This document shows positions 1 to 9,173 of a stretch of DNA of 62,779 nucleotides, one piece after another. The stretch is taken from NCBI GenBank assembly GCA_017883405.1, contig JADGNO010000244.1:1-62779 (forward strand), read 5' to 3'. A program made the translations under genes and the position numbers. The notes beneath the pieces were generated by a model that saw nothing but the letters and a program-made list of their open reading frames with translations, did no database searches and had not been told where the DNA came from. This DNA comes from Occallatibacter sp. GTDB lineage: Bacteria; Acidobacteriota; Terriglobia; Terriglobales; Acidobacteriaceae. Each line of letters opens with the position of its first letter. The stretch's first letter is position 1.

Positions 1-74
1 TCCAGCACGAACTTTGCGATGGATGCGGGGCCACTTATTTTATGATTTCGCGGTCGCTCGGAGGGAAAAACACT

Positions 75-695
75 GTGGCTTATTACACGCGGGTTCTGTC
101 AAAAGATGATGAGTTCCCTGCTTTCGAAATACTGGCGCAGTTAATCCGCGCCGAACACCCCGACTTCAGGCTCTCTGTTGAAGAAGGAAGTGATGAAGAG
201 TGGGATGTACTTCTGCTTTCCGGGCTCGACGAGGTTGAGGTGGCGTTACTGGAACGCAATCCTGTGAGCGATGGCTCTGTGGGGCAGGACGAATTAGCGG
301 ACTTTCTCGAAGATCTCCGCGACTGCAAACCGAACAGCGGCGTGCAATGGCTCGAGGACTATCTTTCTGAAGTGAAGACAATCTACGCGTTTCAGCATCT
401 GCAGGGAACGGAGACGGTGGATGGCGGGAATGCCTTGCATGCGCTTCGTTCGGCGCTGTGGGAACGCGGCGACGCGATCATCCAGGCGGACGGCGAAGGG
501 TTCACTAACGAAGAGGGTTACCACGTTGTGTGGCAGTTCGCCGATGAGGTCTCAGGTCCATGGAAGATGGGCGTGCTGCAGGACGGCGTCTGGCAGCATT
601 TCACGATGGACCTGGGCGATCCTGAGCATCGGGCGGCGTTTCTGAGAGGCGCTGTGCCTGAGGATTTGTCTTCATCGGCTGGGTCTGGCGCTTAG
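75..695 (+). CDS. Unrecognised acidic hypothetical protein
   Basis: I do not recognise this family. I chose the GTG start at 75, which gives 206 residues, because GGAGGG at 60-65 sits 9 nt upstream. An in-frame ATG at 42 would add 11 residues but has no ribosome site. The protein is acidic and rich in Glu/Asp, has no signal peptide or membrane segment, and ends in a short Ser/Gly tail (SSSAGSGA). Its middle part alternates short helices and a Trp-containing stretch (GVQWLEDYLSEVK). It lies about 110 nt upstream of tpiA on the same strand, so co-transcription is possible. No function is inferred. That the frame is coding is supported by the ribosome site and by the length of the open frame. 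Confidence 0.7.
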   Translation: MAYYTRVLSKDDEFPAFEILAQLIRAEHPDFRLSVEEGSDEEWDVLLLSGLDEVEVALLERNPVSDGSVGQDELADFLEDLRDCKPNSGVQWLEDYLSEVKTIYAFQHLQGTETVDGGNALHALRSALWERGDAIIQADGEGFTNEEGYHVVWQFADEVSGPWKMGVLQDGVWQHFTMDLGDPEHRAAFLRGAVPEDLSSSAGSGA

Positions 696-807
696 GTCGG
701 TCGGCCGGGTACCTATCGGGGCTGTGTGAATTTTCTCCGCTGTGCCAGCCGTCACCCGATCAGCCGAATTCAATCCAATAAAATCGAAACAAGGAGTTCC
801 TGAAAAA

Positions 808-1560
808 ATGGCTCGTAAAGCACTGATTGCTGCTAATTGGAAGATGTATAAGACGCCGGCAGAAGCCAAGGCGTTTGTGGATGCATTCTTGCCGCTCGTT
901 GCCGGACACACCCGTGACGAAATCGCCTTGTTTCCCTCGCCCGTGCTGCTGCCAACCGTAGTTGAAGCCGCCAAGGGCTCGAATGTGGCGGTGGGTGCGC
1001 AGAACATTCATTTCGCTGAAGAGGGCGCGTATACTGGCGAAACCTCTATCGGCCAACTGAAGGCTGTAGGCGGAACGCATACGCTGATTGGACACTCCGA
1101 GCGCCGGCAGTACTTTGCTGAAACAGACGAGATTGTGAACAAGAAGCTGCTTGCAGCTCTCAAGCACGGCGTCGTCCCAATTGTCTGCGTGGGCGAAGTG
1201 CTGGAAGAACGCGAGTCGGGCAACACGGCCAACGTGCTCAAGACGCAGGTGACAGGTGCGTTCGCAGACATCACGCCTGAAATGGCGAAGCCAATTGTGA
1301 TTGCTTACGAGCCCGTGTGGGCGATTGGAACTGGTAAGACCGCAACGCCGGAGATGGCGGCTGAAGCGCATCGCATGATCCGCGCCGAAGTGGCCAAGTT
1401 GCTGGGCGCCGAGATTGCTGAAGGCATGCGCATACTCTACGGTGGCAGCGTGAAACCCGACAATGCGACCGCATTGATTGGCCAGGAAGAAATCGACGGC
1501 GCACTGGTAGGCGGAGCAAGCCTCAAGCCAGATTCGTTTGAAAAGATCGTCAAGTACTAG
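808..1560 (+). CDS. tpiA: Triosephosphate isomerase
   Basis: This is cytoplasmic triosephosphate isomerase, which interconverts dihydroxyacetone phosphate and glyceraldehyde 3-phosphate in glycolysis and gluconeogenesis. The 250-residue product is the usual bacterial length. The active-site set is complete: Asn10 and Lys12 in AANWKMYK, His96 in GHSERR, the catalytic base Glu168 in AYEPVWAIGTG with flexible loop 6, and the phosphate-binding GGSVKPDN near the C-terminus. The open frame runs back to 742, but ATG 808 is the real start: AAGGAG at 791-796 precedes it and the family begins at MARK. A strong hairpin terminator follows 45 nt after the stop. No pgk or gap gene is adjacent here. Confidence 0.97.
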   Translation: MARKALIAANWKMYKTPAEAKAFVDAFLPLVAGHTRDEIALFPSPVLLPTVVEAAKGSNVAVGAQNIHFAEEGAYTGETSIGQLKAVGGTHTLIGHSERRQYFAETDEIVNKKLLAALKHGVVPIVCVGEVLEERESGNTANVLKTQVTGAFADITPEMAKPIVIAYEPVWAIGTGKTATPEMAAEAHRMIRAEVAKLLGAEIAEGMRILYGGSVKPDNATALIGQEEIDGALVGGASLKPDSFEKIVKY

Positions 1561-1605
1561 TTAGTTAGCTGGTCAGCAAGCAAGCTGGATAGCGCTGAAA
1601 AACCA

Positions 1606-1635
1606 CGCCGCCCGGAGAACAATCTCCGGGCGGCG
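1606..1635. terminator. Bidirectional intrinsic terminator between tpiA and nuoN
   Basis: A perfect 13-bp inverted repeat, CGCCGCCCGGAGA and its complement, spans 1606-1618 and 1623-1635 with a 4-nt loop. On the plus strand it is followed by TTTCT. On the minus strand it is followed, after three bases, by a run of five T. It lies between two convergent transcription units and can serve both tpiA and the nuo operon. Confidence 0.9.
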
Positions 1636-1725
1636 TTTCTACTTGTACTGTATTTGGTGGGCAGCACGCTCTTCAACTCACCACCAACGAGCTAACGGCT
1701 AAAAGCTAATGGCAAATAGCTGTTT

Positions 1726-3243
1726 TTAGAATCCTGCAATCCAGTTCTGCAGCACTGTTGGAAAGCAACCCATTAGCACTACTGCAGCGGCGATTGCCAC
1801 CAGAACGATGAGCGTGACTGGATGCGCCTTGATTGGCGTGTCGTCGACCGCCGGCATAACGTAGGCGCGCTTGAGCACCTGCAGATAGTAGTAGAGCGAC
1901 ACGGCGCTCATGGCGACGGCGAGCGCAACCAGCGTGAATGGCACAACACCCGCCGAGACACTCAACACTGCGGCAAACAGATTGAATTTGGCCCAGAAGC
2001 CGACGAGTGGCGGGATTCCTGCGAGTGAAAGGAAGAGAACCAGCAGCACCGCGGCAAGCAATGGATTGCGCTTCTGCAGGCCCAGGAACGCGTCGACGCG
2101 ATCGCTGCCCGTTGCGCGCTCCACGACGGAGATGACGCCGAACGCGCCGATTATAGTGAGGCCGTAAGTGAGGATGTAATAGAGGATGGCGTTAGTGCTG
2201 AGCGGCGAATACGAGAAGAACGCGACGGCTGTGAGAATGTAGCCGGCGTGGGCAATTGCCGAGTACGCCAGCAGGCGACGCACGCTAACCTGCACGAGTG
2301 CCGCGAGGTTGCCGAGCACCATTGATGCGGTGGAAAGCGTGACCAGCAGTACCATCCACGGGCCGCCGAACCCCAAATGCAGTTGCTGCCCACTCGCAGC
2401 GGCATTACCCGGAACATCGAAGACATGCACGGCAGCAGTCGCAATCCCAATCAGCAATGCGAAGCTGGCGACTTTTGACACTGAAGCGATAAACGCTGCG
2501 GCCGGCGCGGGGGCGCCTTCATAGGTGTCCGGCGCCCACAAATGGAATGGCACCGCGGCCACCTTGAATCCAAGCCCCGTAACAATCAGCACCACCGATA
2601 CATTGAGCAGGGGCGTTGCCTGGTACAGATCGCCGTTGTGCAACTGCAAGAGTATCTGGTGCAGATTGGTGGACCCTGTAAGGCCGTACAAATAACTGAA
2701 ACCGAAAAGCAGGAACGCCGCCGACATGCCCCCGAAGAGGTAGTACTTCATTGCGGCTTCAGCGCTCTTTGCCGAGGCCTTGGCAAACGCCGTCAGGACG
2801 TAAAGACCGAGGCTAAGCAATTCGAGGCCGATGAAAATGACCAGCAGGTCCTGCGCCGCTGCGATCAGCAAACCACCTGCCGCCGCCATTAGAACTATGG
2901 CGACATACTCGCCCGCGTTGCGGGTAAAAACAGAACCGGTAAGCAGAAGAAGCGTGAGCGCAGTGAGAACTAGGATGCCCACCTGTGCAGCGGCGATGTA
3001 ACCGCCAACGCCGAGGAGGATGAGATCGTTGCCCGCGCCGTAAGTGAGGCCTGTGCTTCCCTGCATCGACAAAGACCAGATTGCAACACCACAACCGGCG
3101 ATGCCGACAATGGCTGCGACGGCAAGACGCATCTGCAGCGCGGCTTTGCGCACAACGCCCAGGTCGACAACAAGCACTAGCAGCGCGGCAATTTCGAGAA
3201 CAGTTTCGGGCAGCGTAACGCGGAAGAGATCTACGTAGTTCAT
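1726..3243 (-). CDS. nuoN: NADH-quinone oxidoreductase-type complex I subunit N
   Basis: NuoN is one of the antiporter-like, proton-translocating membrane subunits of complex I. The 505-residue protein has about 14 hydrophobic segments. The key channel residues are visible: the Glu in FIGLELLSLGLY (TM5 glutamate) and the Lys in AAFIASVSKVASFALL (TM8 lysine), with PFHLWAPDTYEGAP between them. It is the last gene of the nuo operon. Its ATG overlaps the stop of the upstream nuoM copy by 4 nt (ATGA), which implies translational coupling. It ends about 90 nt from the bidirectional hairpin at 1606-1635. Length and motifs are normal for the family. Confidence 0.96.
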   Translation of the reverse strand: MNYVDLFRVTLPETVLEIAALLVLVVDLGVVRKAALQMRLAVAAIVGIAGCGVAIWSLSMQGSTGLTYGAGNDLILLGVGGYIAAAQVGILVLTALTLLLLTGSVFTRNAGEYVAIVLMAAAGGLLIAAAQDLLVIFIGLELLSLGLYVLTAFAKASAKSAEAAMKYYLFGGMSAAFLLFGFSYLYGLTGSTNLHQILLQLHNGDLYQATPLLNVSVVLIVTGLGFKVAAVPFHLWAPDTYEGAPAPAAAFIASVSKVASFALLIGIATAAVHVFDVPGNAAASGQQLHLGFGGPWMVLLVTLSTASMVLGNLAALVQVSVRRLLAYSAIAHAGYILTAVAFFSYSPLSTNAILYYILTYGLTIIGAFGVISVVERATGSDRVDAFLGLQKRNPLLAAVLLVLFLSLAGIPPLVGFWAKFNLFAAVLSVSAGVVPFTLVALAVAMSAVSLYYYLQVLKRAYVMPAVDDTPIKAHPVTLIVLVAIAAAVVLMGCFPTVLQNWIAGF

Positions 3244-4748
3244 TGTCCCCCTCCCGCAAGCAACGCCTTGACGGCCGGTTCGATGGTATCGAGAAGAATG
3301 CGCGGATAGAGTCCGACAGCGAAGCTGGTCAAAGTAAGCAGCGCCACACCGGTGATTTCAGGCCAGGTGATTGCGCCAAGGTCGGGCCAGCCGATTTTGG
3401 GATGTTCTTCGGCGGTTGGGAGCCGATCGCCGAAAAATGCTTTCTGCAGCGCGCGCCATGTGTACGCAACACCGATGACGATGCCGAGGCCGGCAGCGAC
3501 AGTCCACCAGGGCTTGGCGATCCACGCGCCGATGAGTACCTGTAGTTCAGCAACGAAGCCGGAGAACCCCGGCAACCCCATGGAGGCCATTCCGGCAATG
3601 ACGAATGCCCAGGCAGCAAAGGGTAATCGACGCGCAAGGTGCATCGGTTCAAGCTCAGCGAACTGACGGGTGTGAGTGCGGTCGTACACAACGCGGCCAA
3701 CGATTGCGAACAGCAATCCGGCGATGACACCGTGCGAGAACATCTGCAGCACGGCACCGGTGACCCCGATCTGGTTGAGCGTCATGAGGCCGAGAAGCAC
3801 AAAGCCCATGTGGCTGACGCTGGAGTAGCCGATGACGAATTTAAAATCGGTTTGAGCAAGCGCTACGAGTGCGCCATAAACAATTCCAATCACCGCGAGA
3901 ATCGCAAACACGTCGCGCCACGACCCGATGCCGAGGAACGTCCATCCCCACGCGTCGAGCCCGCGCGGGAAGAGGCCCATGCCGACACGCAAGCAGCCAT
4001 ATGCGCCAAGCTTCATGACCACGCCCGCAAGCAGCATTGACGCAGCGGTAGGCGCGGCAACGTGGCCAGTCGGCGCCCAAGTGTGGAAGGGCCACATGCC
4101 CGCGAGAATTGCAAAGCCGATAAAGACCAGCGGGAAACACCACATCTGGAAGCTGACCGGAAGGCCCGCATGCGCGAGATCGATCAGGCTGGTGGAGTGG
4201 CTGCCGGCAGTAGAGTACGCGGCCAGCAATCCAATGAGCACCATTGCCGAGCCGACGAACGAGTAAAGCGCGAGCTTCATGGCGCCGTACTCACGGCGCG
4301 TCGATCCCCAGATGGCGATCAAGAAGTACTTGGGAACGATAGCGATTTCGTAGAAGACGAACAGCAGGAACAGATCGAAGCTGAGAAATACGCCGTAAAC
4401 GCCGCCGATAAGGGCGAGGTAGAACGCAAAGAACTCATTGGTGCGATGTTCAACGTTCCAACTGAACAGGATGCCTGCAACAGCCGCGAGGCCCGTAAGC
4501 AGCACTAGCACGCGGCTGATGCCGTCTGCTGCGAGCAGGAAGTGAATGCCCATTGACGGAACCCAGGGAACATCCACAATTACGTTGCGCCCCTGGCCGA
4601 TGCCTTGAATGAATCCGCCGACTGCATGCAGCAGGCCGAGCAATGCAATGCAAAGCGCAAACCAGCGCGCGAGACCTGCCTTGCCTTTTGGCAAGAGGGC
4701 TTCAATGAGCGCCCCGGCAAACGAGAGATAGATCGTCCAGGCCAACAT
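3240..4748 (-). CDS. nuoM: Complex I subunit M, second copy (NuoM2)
   Basis: This second NuoM-family subunit is 502 residues long and directly follows another nuoM. It keeps the proton-path residues: the Glu in FVFYEIAIVPKYFLIAIWG and the Lys in MLLAGVVMKLGAYG, with MWPFHTWAPTGH between, so it looks able to pump rather than being a relic. Its sequence clearly differs from the first copy (for example FMYWELSLIPAFFLIKLWGG there), so this is an old paralogue and not a recent tandem duplication. The gene abuts nuoM1 with no spacer and overlaps nuoN by 4 nt. A complex I with L, M, M and N would have four antiporter-like subunits instead of three, an arrangement known in the literature as a 2M complex I. 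Confidence 0.93.
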   Translation of the reverse strand: MLAWTIYLSFAGALIEALLPKGKAGLARWFALCIALLGLLHAVGGFIQGIGQGRNVIVDVPWVPSMGIHFLLAADGISRVLVLLTGLAAVAGILFSWNVEHRTNEFFAFYLALIGGVYGVFLSFDLFLLFVFYEIAIVPKYFLIAIWGSTRREYGAMKLALYSFVGSAMVLIGLLAAYSTAGSHSTSLIDLAHAGLPVSFQMWCFPLVFIGFAILAGMWPFHTWAPTGHVAAPTAASMLLAGVVMKLGAYGCLRVGMGLFPRGLDAWGWTFLGIGSWRDVFAILAVIGIVYGALVALAQTDFKFVIGYSSVSHMGFVLLGLMTLNQIGVTGAVLQMFSHGVIAGLLFAIVGRVVYDRTHTRQFAELEPMHLARRLPFAAWAFVIAGMASMGLPGFSGFVAELQVLIGAWIAKPWWTVAAGLGIVIGVAYTWRALQKAFFGDRLPTAEEHPKIGWPDLGAITWPEITGVALLTLTSFAVGLYPRILLDTIEPAVKALLAGGGQ

Positions 4749-6278
4749 CTAAAATCTCCAGTGAGCCAGCAAGTTAATGACTGTCGGATTGACGCTGTCG
4801 ACAATCAATTGAGGTAAAAGTCCAATGAGGAACATGAGGCCGATTACTGGCGCCAGAGCCATGCGCTCGCCGTAGTGAAGATCGGGAAAATTAGTGCAAT
4901 GCGGGGCCACTGGTCCAGTGAATACTTTTTGAATCACGGTAAGGATGACGGCCGCTGTAATCAGCAGGCCGAGAATGGAAACTGTTGCCGCGACCCAGGC
5001 CAGCGGAAACACCCCGCGGAAGATGAGGAACTCGCCAACGAACCCGTTAAGGCCGGGCAAGCCGAGCGACGAGAACAACGCGATTCCCATAAGGCCGGCA
5101 AACACCGGAGCCGGCTTGCGCAAACCGCCAAAGTCTTCAATGCCGCGATGGCCCCCGGTTCGCATTTGAATCATGGCGATGAACCAGAAAAGCGCAGCAG
5201 CGGTAATGCCGTGATTGAACATCTGCAGAATGACGCCGTTGAGCGCGGCGGCCTGACTGGCTTGCGCGGCGTGGCTTGCGGCTGGAACCGCAAGCGCAAA
5301 TATTCCGAGCAGACAATAGCCGAGGTGGTTAACCGAGGAATAGGCGAAGACGCGTTTTAAATCTTTTTGCGCTGCCGCGGCCCATGCACCCATCACTACG
5401 GTAGTGGCTGCGAGCACAAGCAGCGGTGTACGTATCTGCGATATCTGATGGCCGAATAGCGGCAGCGCGATTCGAATCAGGCCGTAGACGCCCATCTTTG
5501 ACATGGCGCCTGTAAGCAGCATGGTGACTGGCGATGGCGCCTCAGCATAAGCCTCGGGCAGCCAGGTGTGGAACGGCATGAGCGGAACCTTTACAGCGAA
5601 GCCAGCGAGCACGCCAATAGCCAGCCACATTGTTACCGGCCCAAGGTGCGCTGTAACCATCTGCTCAAGCGCGCCAGTGGATGCAAGCTGCGCAAGTTTA
5701 ATGAAATTCATGCTGCCGGTGGAAAGAAACACCGCGAGGAAGCTGACTAGCAGCGCTACGGAACCGGCCATGGTGTAGACGAAAAACTGCGTAGCCGCCG
5801 AACCACGGCGCTGGCCACCCCAGAGCTTGATCAGAAAGAACGCCGGGATCAGGCTGAGCTCCCAATACATGAACCAGTGGAAAAAATTGAGCGCGGTAAA
5901 AGAGCCGAACAATCCGGATTCAAGAATGAGTACAAGGCAGAAAAAGAGGCCTGGATTGTGATGCTCGCGCTGTACAGCGTCAATCGACATGAGTGTAATG
6001 ATGGCTGAAAGCACCAGCATCAGCGCTCCAAGCCCGTCGACGCCGAGATGATACTCGATGCCGAGAGATGGAACCCATGCAGCATGTTCGACCATGCCGA
6101 TGGATCCATCGATGGGCAGCCGCATCCAAATAAGTATGGCGACGGCCAGGCTGACGAGAGCACTGACGAGCGCCACGAAGCGCGCGTGTTTGCCTGAGAA
6201 AAGCGCAATCGCCGCACCGACAAGCGGCAGCACGGTAAGGAGCGTAAGGATCGGGAATCCGGTCGTTAATTCGTTCAT
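4749..6278 (-). CDS. nuoM: Complex I subunit M, first copy (NuoM1)
   Basis: This is a canonical NuoM antiporter-like membrane subunit of 509 residues. The TM5 glutamate is in MYWELSLIPAFFLIKLWGG, and the TM8 lysine is in MLLTGAMSKMGVYGLIRI, preceded by PFHTWLPEAYAEAPSPV. About 14 hydrophobic helices are present. It overlaps nuoL by 4 nt and ends directly at the start of the second nuoM, so all are on one transcript. It is closer to textbook NuoM than the downstream copy. It would form part of the proton-pumping arm together with NuoL, NuoM2 and NuoN in the cytoplasmic membrane. Confidence 0.95.
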   Translation of the reverse strand: MNELTTGFPILTLLTVLPLVGAAIALFSGKHARFVALVSALVSLAVAILIWMRLPIDGSIGMVEHAAWVPSLGIEYHLGVDGLGALMLVLSAIITLMSIDAVQREHHNPGLFFCLVLILESGLFGSFTALNFFHWFMYWELSLIPAFFLIKLWGGQRRGSAATQFFVYTMAGSVALLVSFLAVFLSTGSMNFIKLAQLASTGALEQMVTAHLGPVTMWLAIGVLAGFAVKVPLMPFHTWLPEAYAEAPSPVTMLLTGAMSKMGVYGLIRIALPLFGHQISQIRTPLLVLAATTVVMGAWAAAAQKDLKRVFAYSSVNHLGYCLLGIFALAVPAASHAAQASQAAALNGVILQMFNHGITAAALFWFIAMIQMRTGGHRGIEDFGGLRKPAPVFAGLMGIALFSSLGLPGLNGFVGEFLIFRGVFPLAWVAATVSILGLLITAAVILTVIQKVFTGPVAPHCTNFPDLHYGERMALAPVIGLMFLIGLLPQLIVDSVNPTVINLLAHWRF

Positions 6279-8356
6279 GGCCGGCTGCTCCAGAAAAGAA
6301 TCAGCACCAGGGCCACGACGGCGAGGGCCAGGATTCTGAGATAGTTTTGAACGGCTCCGGACTGAATGCTAGCCAGCAGGCCTCCGCCGGTGGAGATCTC
6401 TTCGCAGCCTTTATCGAAGGTTCCATCCACGATGTTGGCGTCGAAGAAACGATTGAACTGAGCGAACAGGCCGAAGAGCCAAGTGACCGCGGCAACTGCC
6501 CCGCCCCACACGCGGCGATCGAACCAGTCGGCAACGCGTGCCCACCACGCATAGAAAGCAATGAAAGTCGCGCCGTAGAACTCATCGATGTAGAACTTAT
6601 TTTGGAGAACGGTCCAGACATGAGGCATTGCAGCCTGCAGGGTATCGGATGCGTCGGGTTCAGGTGACTTGTTGCCGTAGAGCGCCCAGCCAAGGCCGAT
6701 CCCCACAACAACGATGAAGCATGATGTGAGCAGGAGCATCAGCCACGCCGGTTCGGCAAAGGCATGCAGATCAACTTCTGAAGCACGGTTGTCGAGGAAC
6801 GCGCGGAACCATGGCCATGCGGGCGTGCCGATTGCGCCGAGCGTGACAGCGAAGAAAGCCAGAATCGCGAGAGGTGTCGTCATCACTCGCGGGCTTTCGT
6901 GTGCGTGTCCGTGCCCGCGCCATTGACCGAAGAACACGTAGCTAACCTGCCGCGTCATGTAGAAGGCCGTAATCACCGCACCAAAGACAAGCATGTAATA
7001 AGGCGTATGAGAAATCGACCAGCCATGGGCCGACTCCAGAATCGCATCCTTGCTCCAGAAACCGGAGAAGAAGATTGGTACTCCGCAGAGTGCCAGCATG
7101 CCGATGCCATAGGTGGCAAAAGTGAGCGGCATATAGGTTTTCAGTCCACCCATGCGGCGAATGTCCTGCTCCTCGTGGCAACCATGGATGACGGAGCCCG
7201 CGCCCATGAACAGGAGGGCCTTGAAAAATGCGTGCGTGATGAGGTGGAACATGCCCACCGCTACTCCACCCATGCCGAGGCCGGCCATCATGTAACCGAG
7301 TTTCGAAACCGTGGAGTAGGCGAGGATGCGCTTGATGTCATTCTGCGCGACTGCAATGAGTGCGGCAAAGAGCGCGGTGGATGCTCCAACCCAGGTGACC
7401 ACAGTGAGAGACGTTGTCACACCACCAGTAAGTGCCCCGGCCTGCATGAGCGGATAAACACGCGCGATCAGATACACGCCGGCGGCAACCATGGTGGCCG
7501 CATGGATGAGCGCGGAGACAGGCGTTGGGCCTTCCATAGCATCCGGCAGCCAGACATGCAGGGGAAGCTGACCACTTTTGCCAGCTGCTCCGGCAAAGAT
7601 GAGCAAGCCGATCGCACCAGCCGCGGTAAGTCCGAGAGCAGCATGTTGAGTGAGCAGGCTGGCGAGCGCAAGAGGCTCAAGCGAACCTGTGCCGTGATTG
7701 TAGAAAAGCAGCGTGCCAGTCTGAGCAAAAAGCCAGACGATGCCAAGCAGGAAGAAAATGTCGCCCACGCGCGTAGTGAGGAACGCTTTTTTTGCGGCTG
7801 CCGCGGCCGAGGGCTTGTGATACCAGAAGCCAATAAGCAGATACGAAGTGAGTCCGACCAGTTCCCAGCACATGAACAGCAGCAGAATGCTGTTGGAGAT
7901 AACGACGCCGAGCATGGCTCCCGCAAAGAGAGAGAGGAAGCAGAAGAAGCGGGTGAAATTCTCATCATGGGCCATGTAACCAGTGGAGTAGATAAATATC
8001 AGCAGACCTACGAAACTGACCATCACCAGCATCACCGCAGAGAGCGGATCGAGTACCCAGCCAAGATCAACTGCGGAAGAGCCGAAGCGTATCCACGTAA
8101 AGTTCACAGATTCACGAACTGCGTTGCCTGCGAGCCAGCCAGAGAGCACGTGCGCGAACGCTGCGATCGAGATCAGTAGAGAAATGCCGAGCGAGCCGAT
8201 AGAGAGTGTTGCCGCAGCGCGGCGGCGCGGCTGCTTGAGCACCGCAATGCAACCGGATGCCACGATGGGCAGCGCGGGAATCAGCCACAGAATTCCCGAG
8301 ATGGCCGAGGCCGCAGTCTGAGGAGTGAACGAACTGACTTCCTGTATCAAGGTCAC
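6275..8356 (-). CDS. nuoL: Complex I subunit L
   Basis: This is the distal proton-pumping subunit with the long C-terminal lateral helix. At 693 residues it is about 80 longer than E. coli NuoL (613). The family core is clear: the Glu in [18 protein letters not shown], and [21 protein letters not shown] followed by the helix with [19 protein letters not shown]. The C-terminal third holds the predicted lateral helix (around [22 protein letters not shown]) and a last membrane anchor. The extra length would suit a membrane arm that spans an additional NuoM, but that is inference. The gene overlaps nuoK and nuoM1 by 4 nt each. Confidence 0.96.
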   Translation of the reverse strand: MTLIQEVSSFTPQTAASAISGILWLIPALPIVASGCIAVLKQPRRRAAATLSIGSLGISLLISIAAFAHVLSGWLAGNAVRESVNFTWIRFGSSAVDLGWVLDPLSAVMLVMVSFVGLLIFIYSTGYMAHDENFTRFFCFLSLFAGAMLGVVISNSILLLFMCWELVGLTSYLLIGFWYHKPSAAAAAKKAFLTTRVGDIFFLLGIVWLFAQTGTLLFYNHGTGSLEPLALASLLTQHAALGLTAAGAIGLLIFAGAAGKSGQLPLHVWLPDAMEGPTPVSALIHAATMVAAGVYLIARVYPLMQAGALTGGVTTSLTVVTWVGASTALFAALIAVAQNDIKRILAYSTVSKLGYMMAGLGMGGVAVGMFHLITHAFFKALLFMGAGSVIHGCHEEQDIRRMGGLKTYMPLTFATYGIGMLALCGVPIFFSGFWSKDAILESAHGWSISHTPYYMLVFGAVITAFYMTRQVSYVFFGQWRGHGHAHESPRVMTTPLAILAFFAVTLGAIGTPAWPWFRAFLDNRASEVDLHAFAEPAWLMLLLTSCFIVVVGIGLGWALYGNKSPEPDASDTLQAAMPHVWTVLQNKFYIDEFYGATFIAFYAWWARVADWFDRRVWGGAVAAVTWLFGLFAQFNRFFDANIVDGTFDKGCEEISTGGGLLASIQSGAVQNYLRILALAVVALVLILFWSSRP

Positions 8357-8664
8357 CCCTTCATCCTGTTGATCTTGTCGAGTTCAGTGGTATGAGTGTG
8401 GCGATAAATGGCGATAACAAGACCCAGGCCCACAGCGGCTTCAGCAGCGGCAACGGCAATGGAGAAGATGGCGAACATCATGCCCGTCAGTGCTTCAGGA
8501 TGCGTCCCATAGCGCCAGAAGGCGATGAAGTTGAGGTTCGCGGAGTTCAGCATCAGCTCAATGCCGATGAGAACCATAATGGCGTTGCGGCGAACCAGCG
8601 CGCCGGCAAGGCCGATGGCGAACATGAGTGCCGCGACCAGAAGATAACCGCCGAGAGGCGTCAT
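8353..8664 (-). CDS. nuoK: Complex I subunit K
   Basis: This small membrane subunit is 103 residues with three hydrophobic helices, the usual NuoK length. The conserved glutamate-bearing helix is visible in [20 protein letters not shown], and a second family glutamate lies in [19 protein letters not shown]. NuoK takes part in proton transfer at the base of the membrane arm next to NuoJ and NuoN. It overlaps nuoJ and nuoL by 4 nt on either side, which fits stoichiometric, coupled translation. Confidence 0.96.
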   Translation of the reverse strand: MTPLGGYLLVAALMFAIGLAGALVRRNAIMVLIGIELMLNSANLNFIAFWRYGTHPEALTGMMFAIFSIAVAAAEAAVGLGLVIAIYRHTHTTELDKINRMKG

Positions 8665-9161
8665 TCAGCACCGCCTTTCTCATGCATCGCCACGATGACG
8701 GCGCCAACGGTCGCCGCGGTAAGCAGGAGGGCAACGATTTCAAGCGGCAGAACGTAGGAACCGACAAGGGCCACGCCAATGTCGTGCACAGTCACATGCG
8801 GAACCGCAGCCAGTTGCGGAATGGCGTTCACGCTGTTGATGACGGCCCACCCCATGACGGCGAAAACCGCGGAAGCAATCGCGACGCCAGTGAGCCAGGT
8901 CGGACTGAAGACTCCGTCCTTGGGCACGTCAGAACCGCGTGTGAGCAGAATGGCAAACACGATAAGGATGGCAACCGCGCCGATGTAAACCAGAATCTGC
9001 ACAAAGCCGGCGAACTGCGCATCAAGCGAAAGAAAGAGCAGAGCAATGCCGCCGAACGCAATAGTGACCGCAAGGGCACAGTGGACCAGATTCTTAAGCA
9101 GCACAGCCGCCAGGCCGCCGGCCACTGTGATCGCAGCGATGAGATAGAAGACCACGGTCAT
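8661..9161 (-). CDS. nuoJ: Complex I subunit J
   Basis: NuoJ is 166 residues with about five membrane helices, matching the family. It begins [20 protein letters not shown], contains the typical helix [22 protein letters not shown], and has helix 3-type Gly/Val-rich segments. It sits in the membrane arm between NuoH/A and NuoK. It is separated from nuoH by only 12 nt and overlaps nuoK by 4 nt. Nothing unusual is seen. Confidence 0.94.
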   Translation of the reverse strand: MTVVFYLIAAITVAGGLAAVLLKNLVHCALAVTIAFGGIALLFLSLDAQFAGFVQILVYIGAVAILIVFAILLTRGSDVPKDGVFSPTWLTGVAIASAVFAVMGWAVINSVNAIPQLAAVPHVTVHDIGVALVGSYVLPLEIVALLLTAATVGAVIVAMHEKGGAE

Positions 9162-9173
9162 GATTGGATTCTC

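Noticed and set aside
3240..6278. Two adjacent nuoM genes as a recent tandem duplication or assembly error
   Set aside because: The two proteins differ strongly in sequence throughout, including around the conserved Glu and Lys, so this is an old paralogy and not a duplicated contig segment.
6899..8179. A 426-codon open frame on the plus strand
   Set aside because: It lies antisense within nuoL, whose motifs are unambiguous. Its translation is rich in His/Glu/Arg without any hydrophobic core, as expected for the shadow of a membrane-protein gene.
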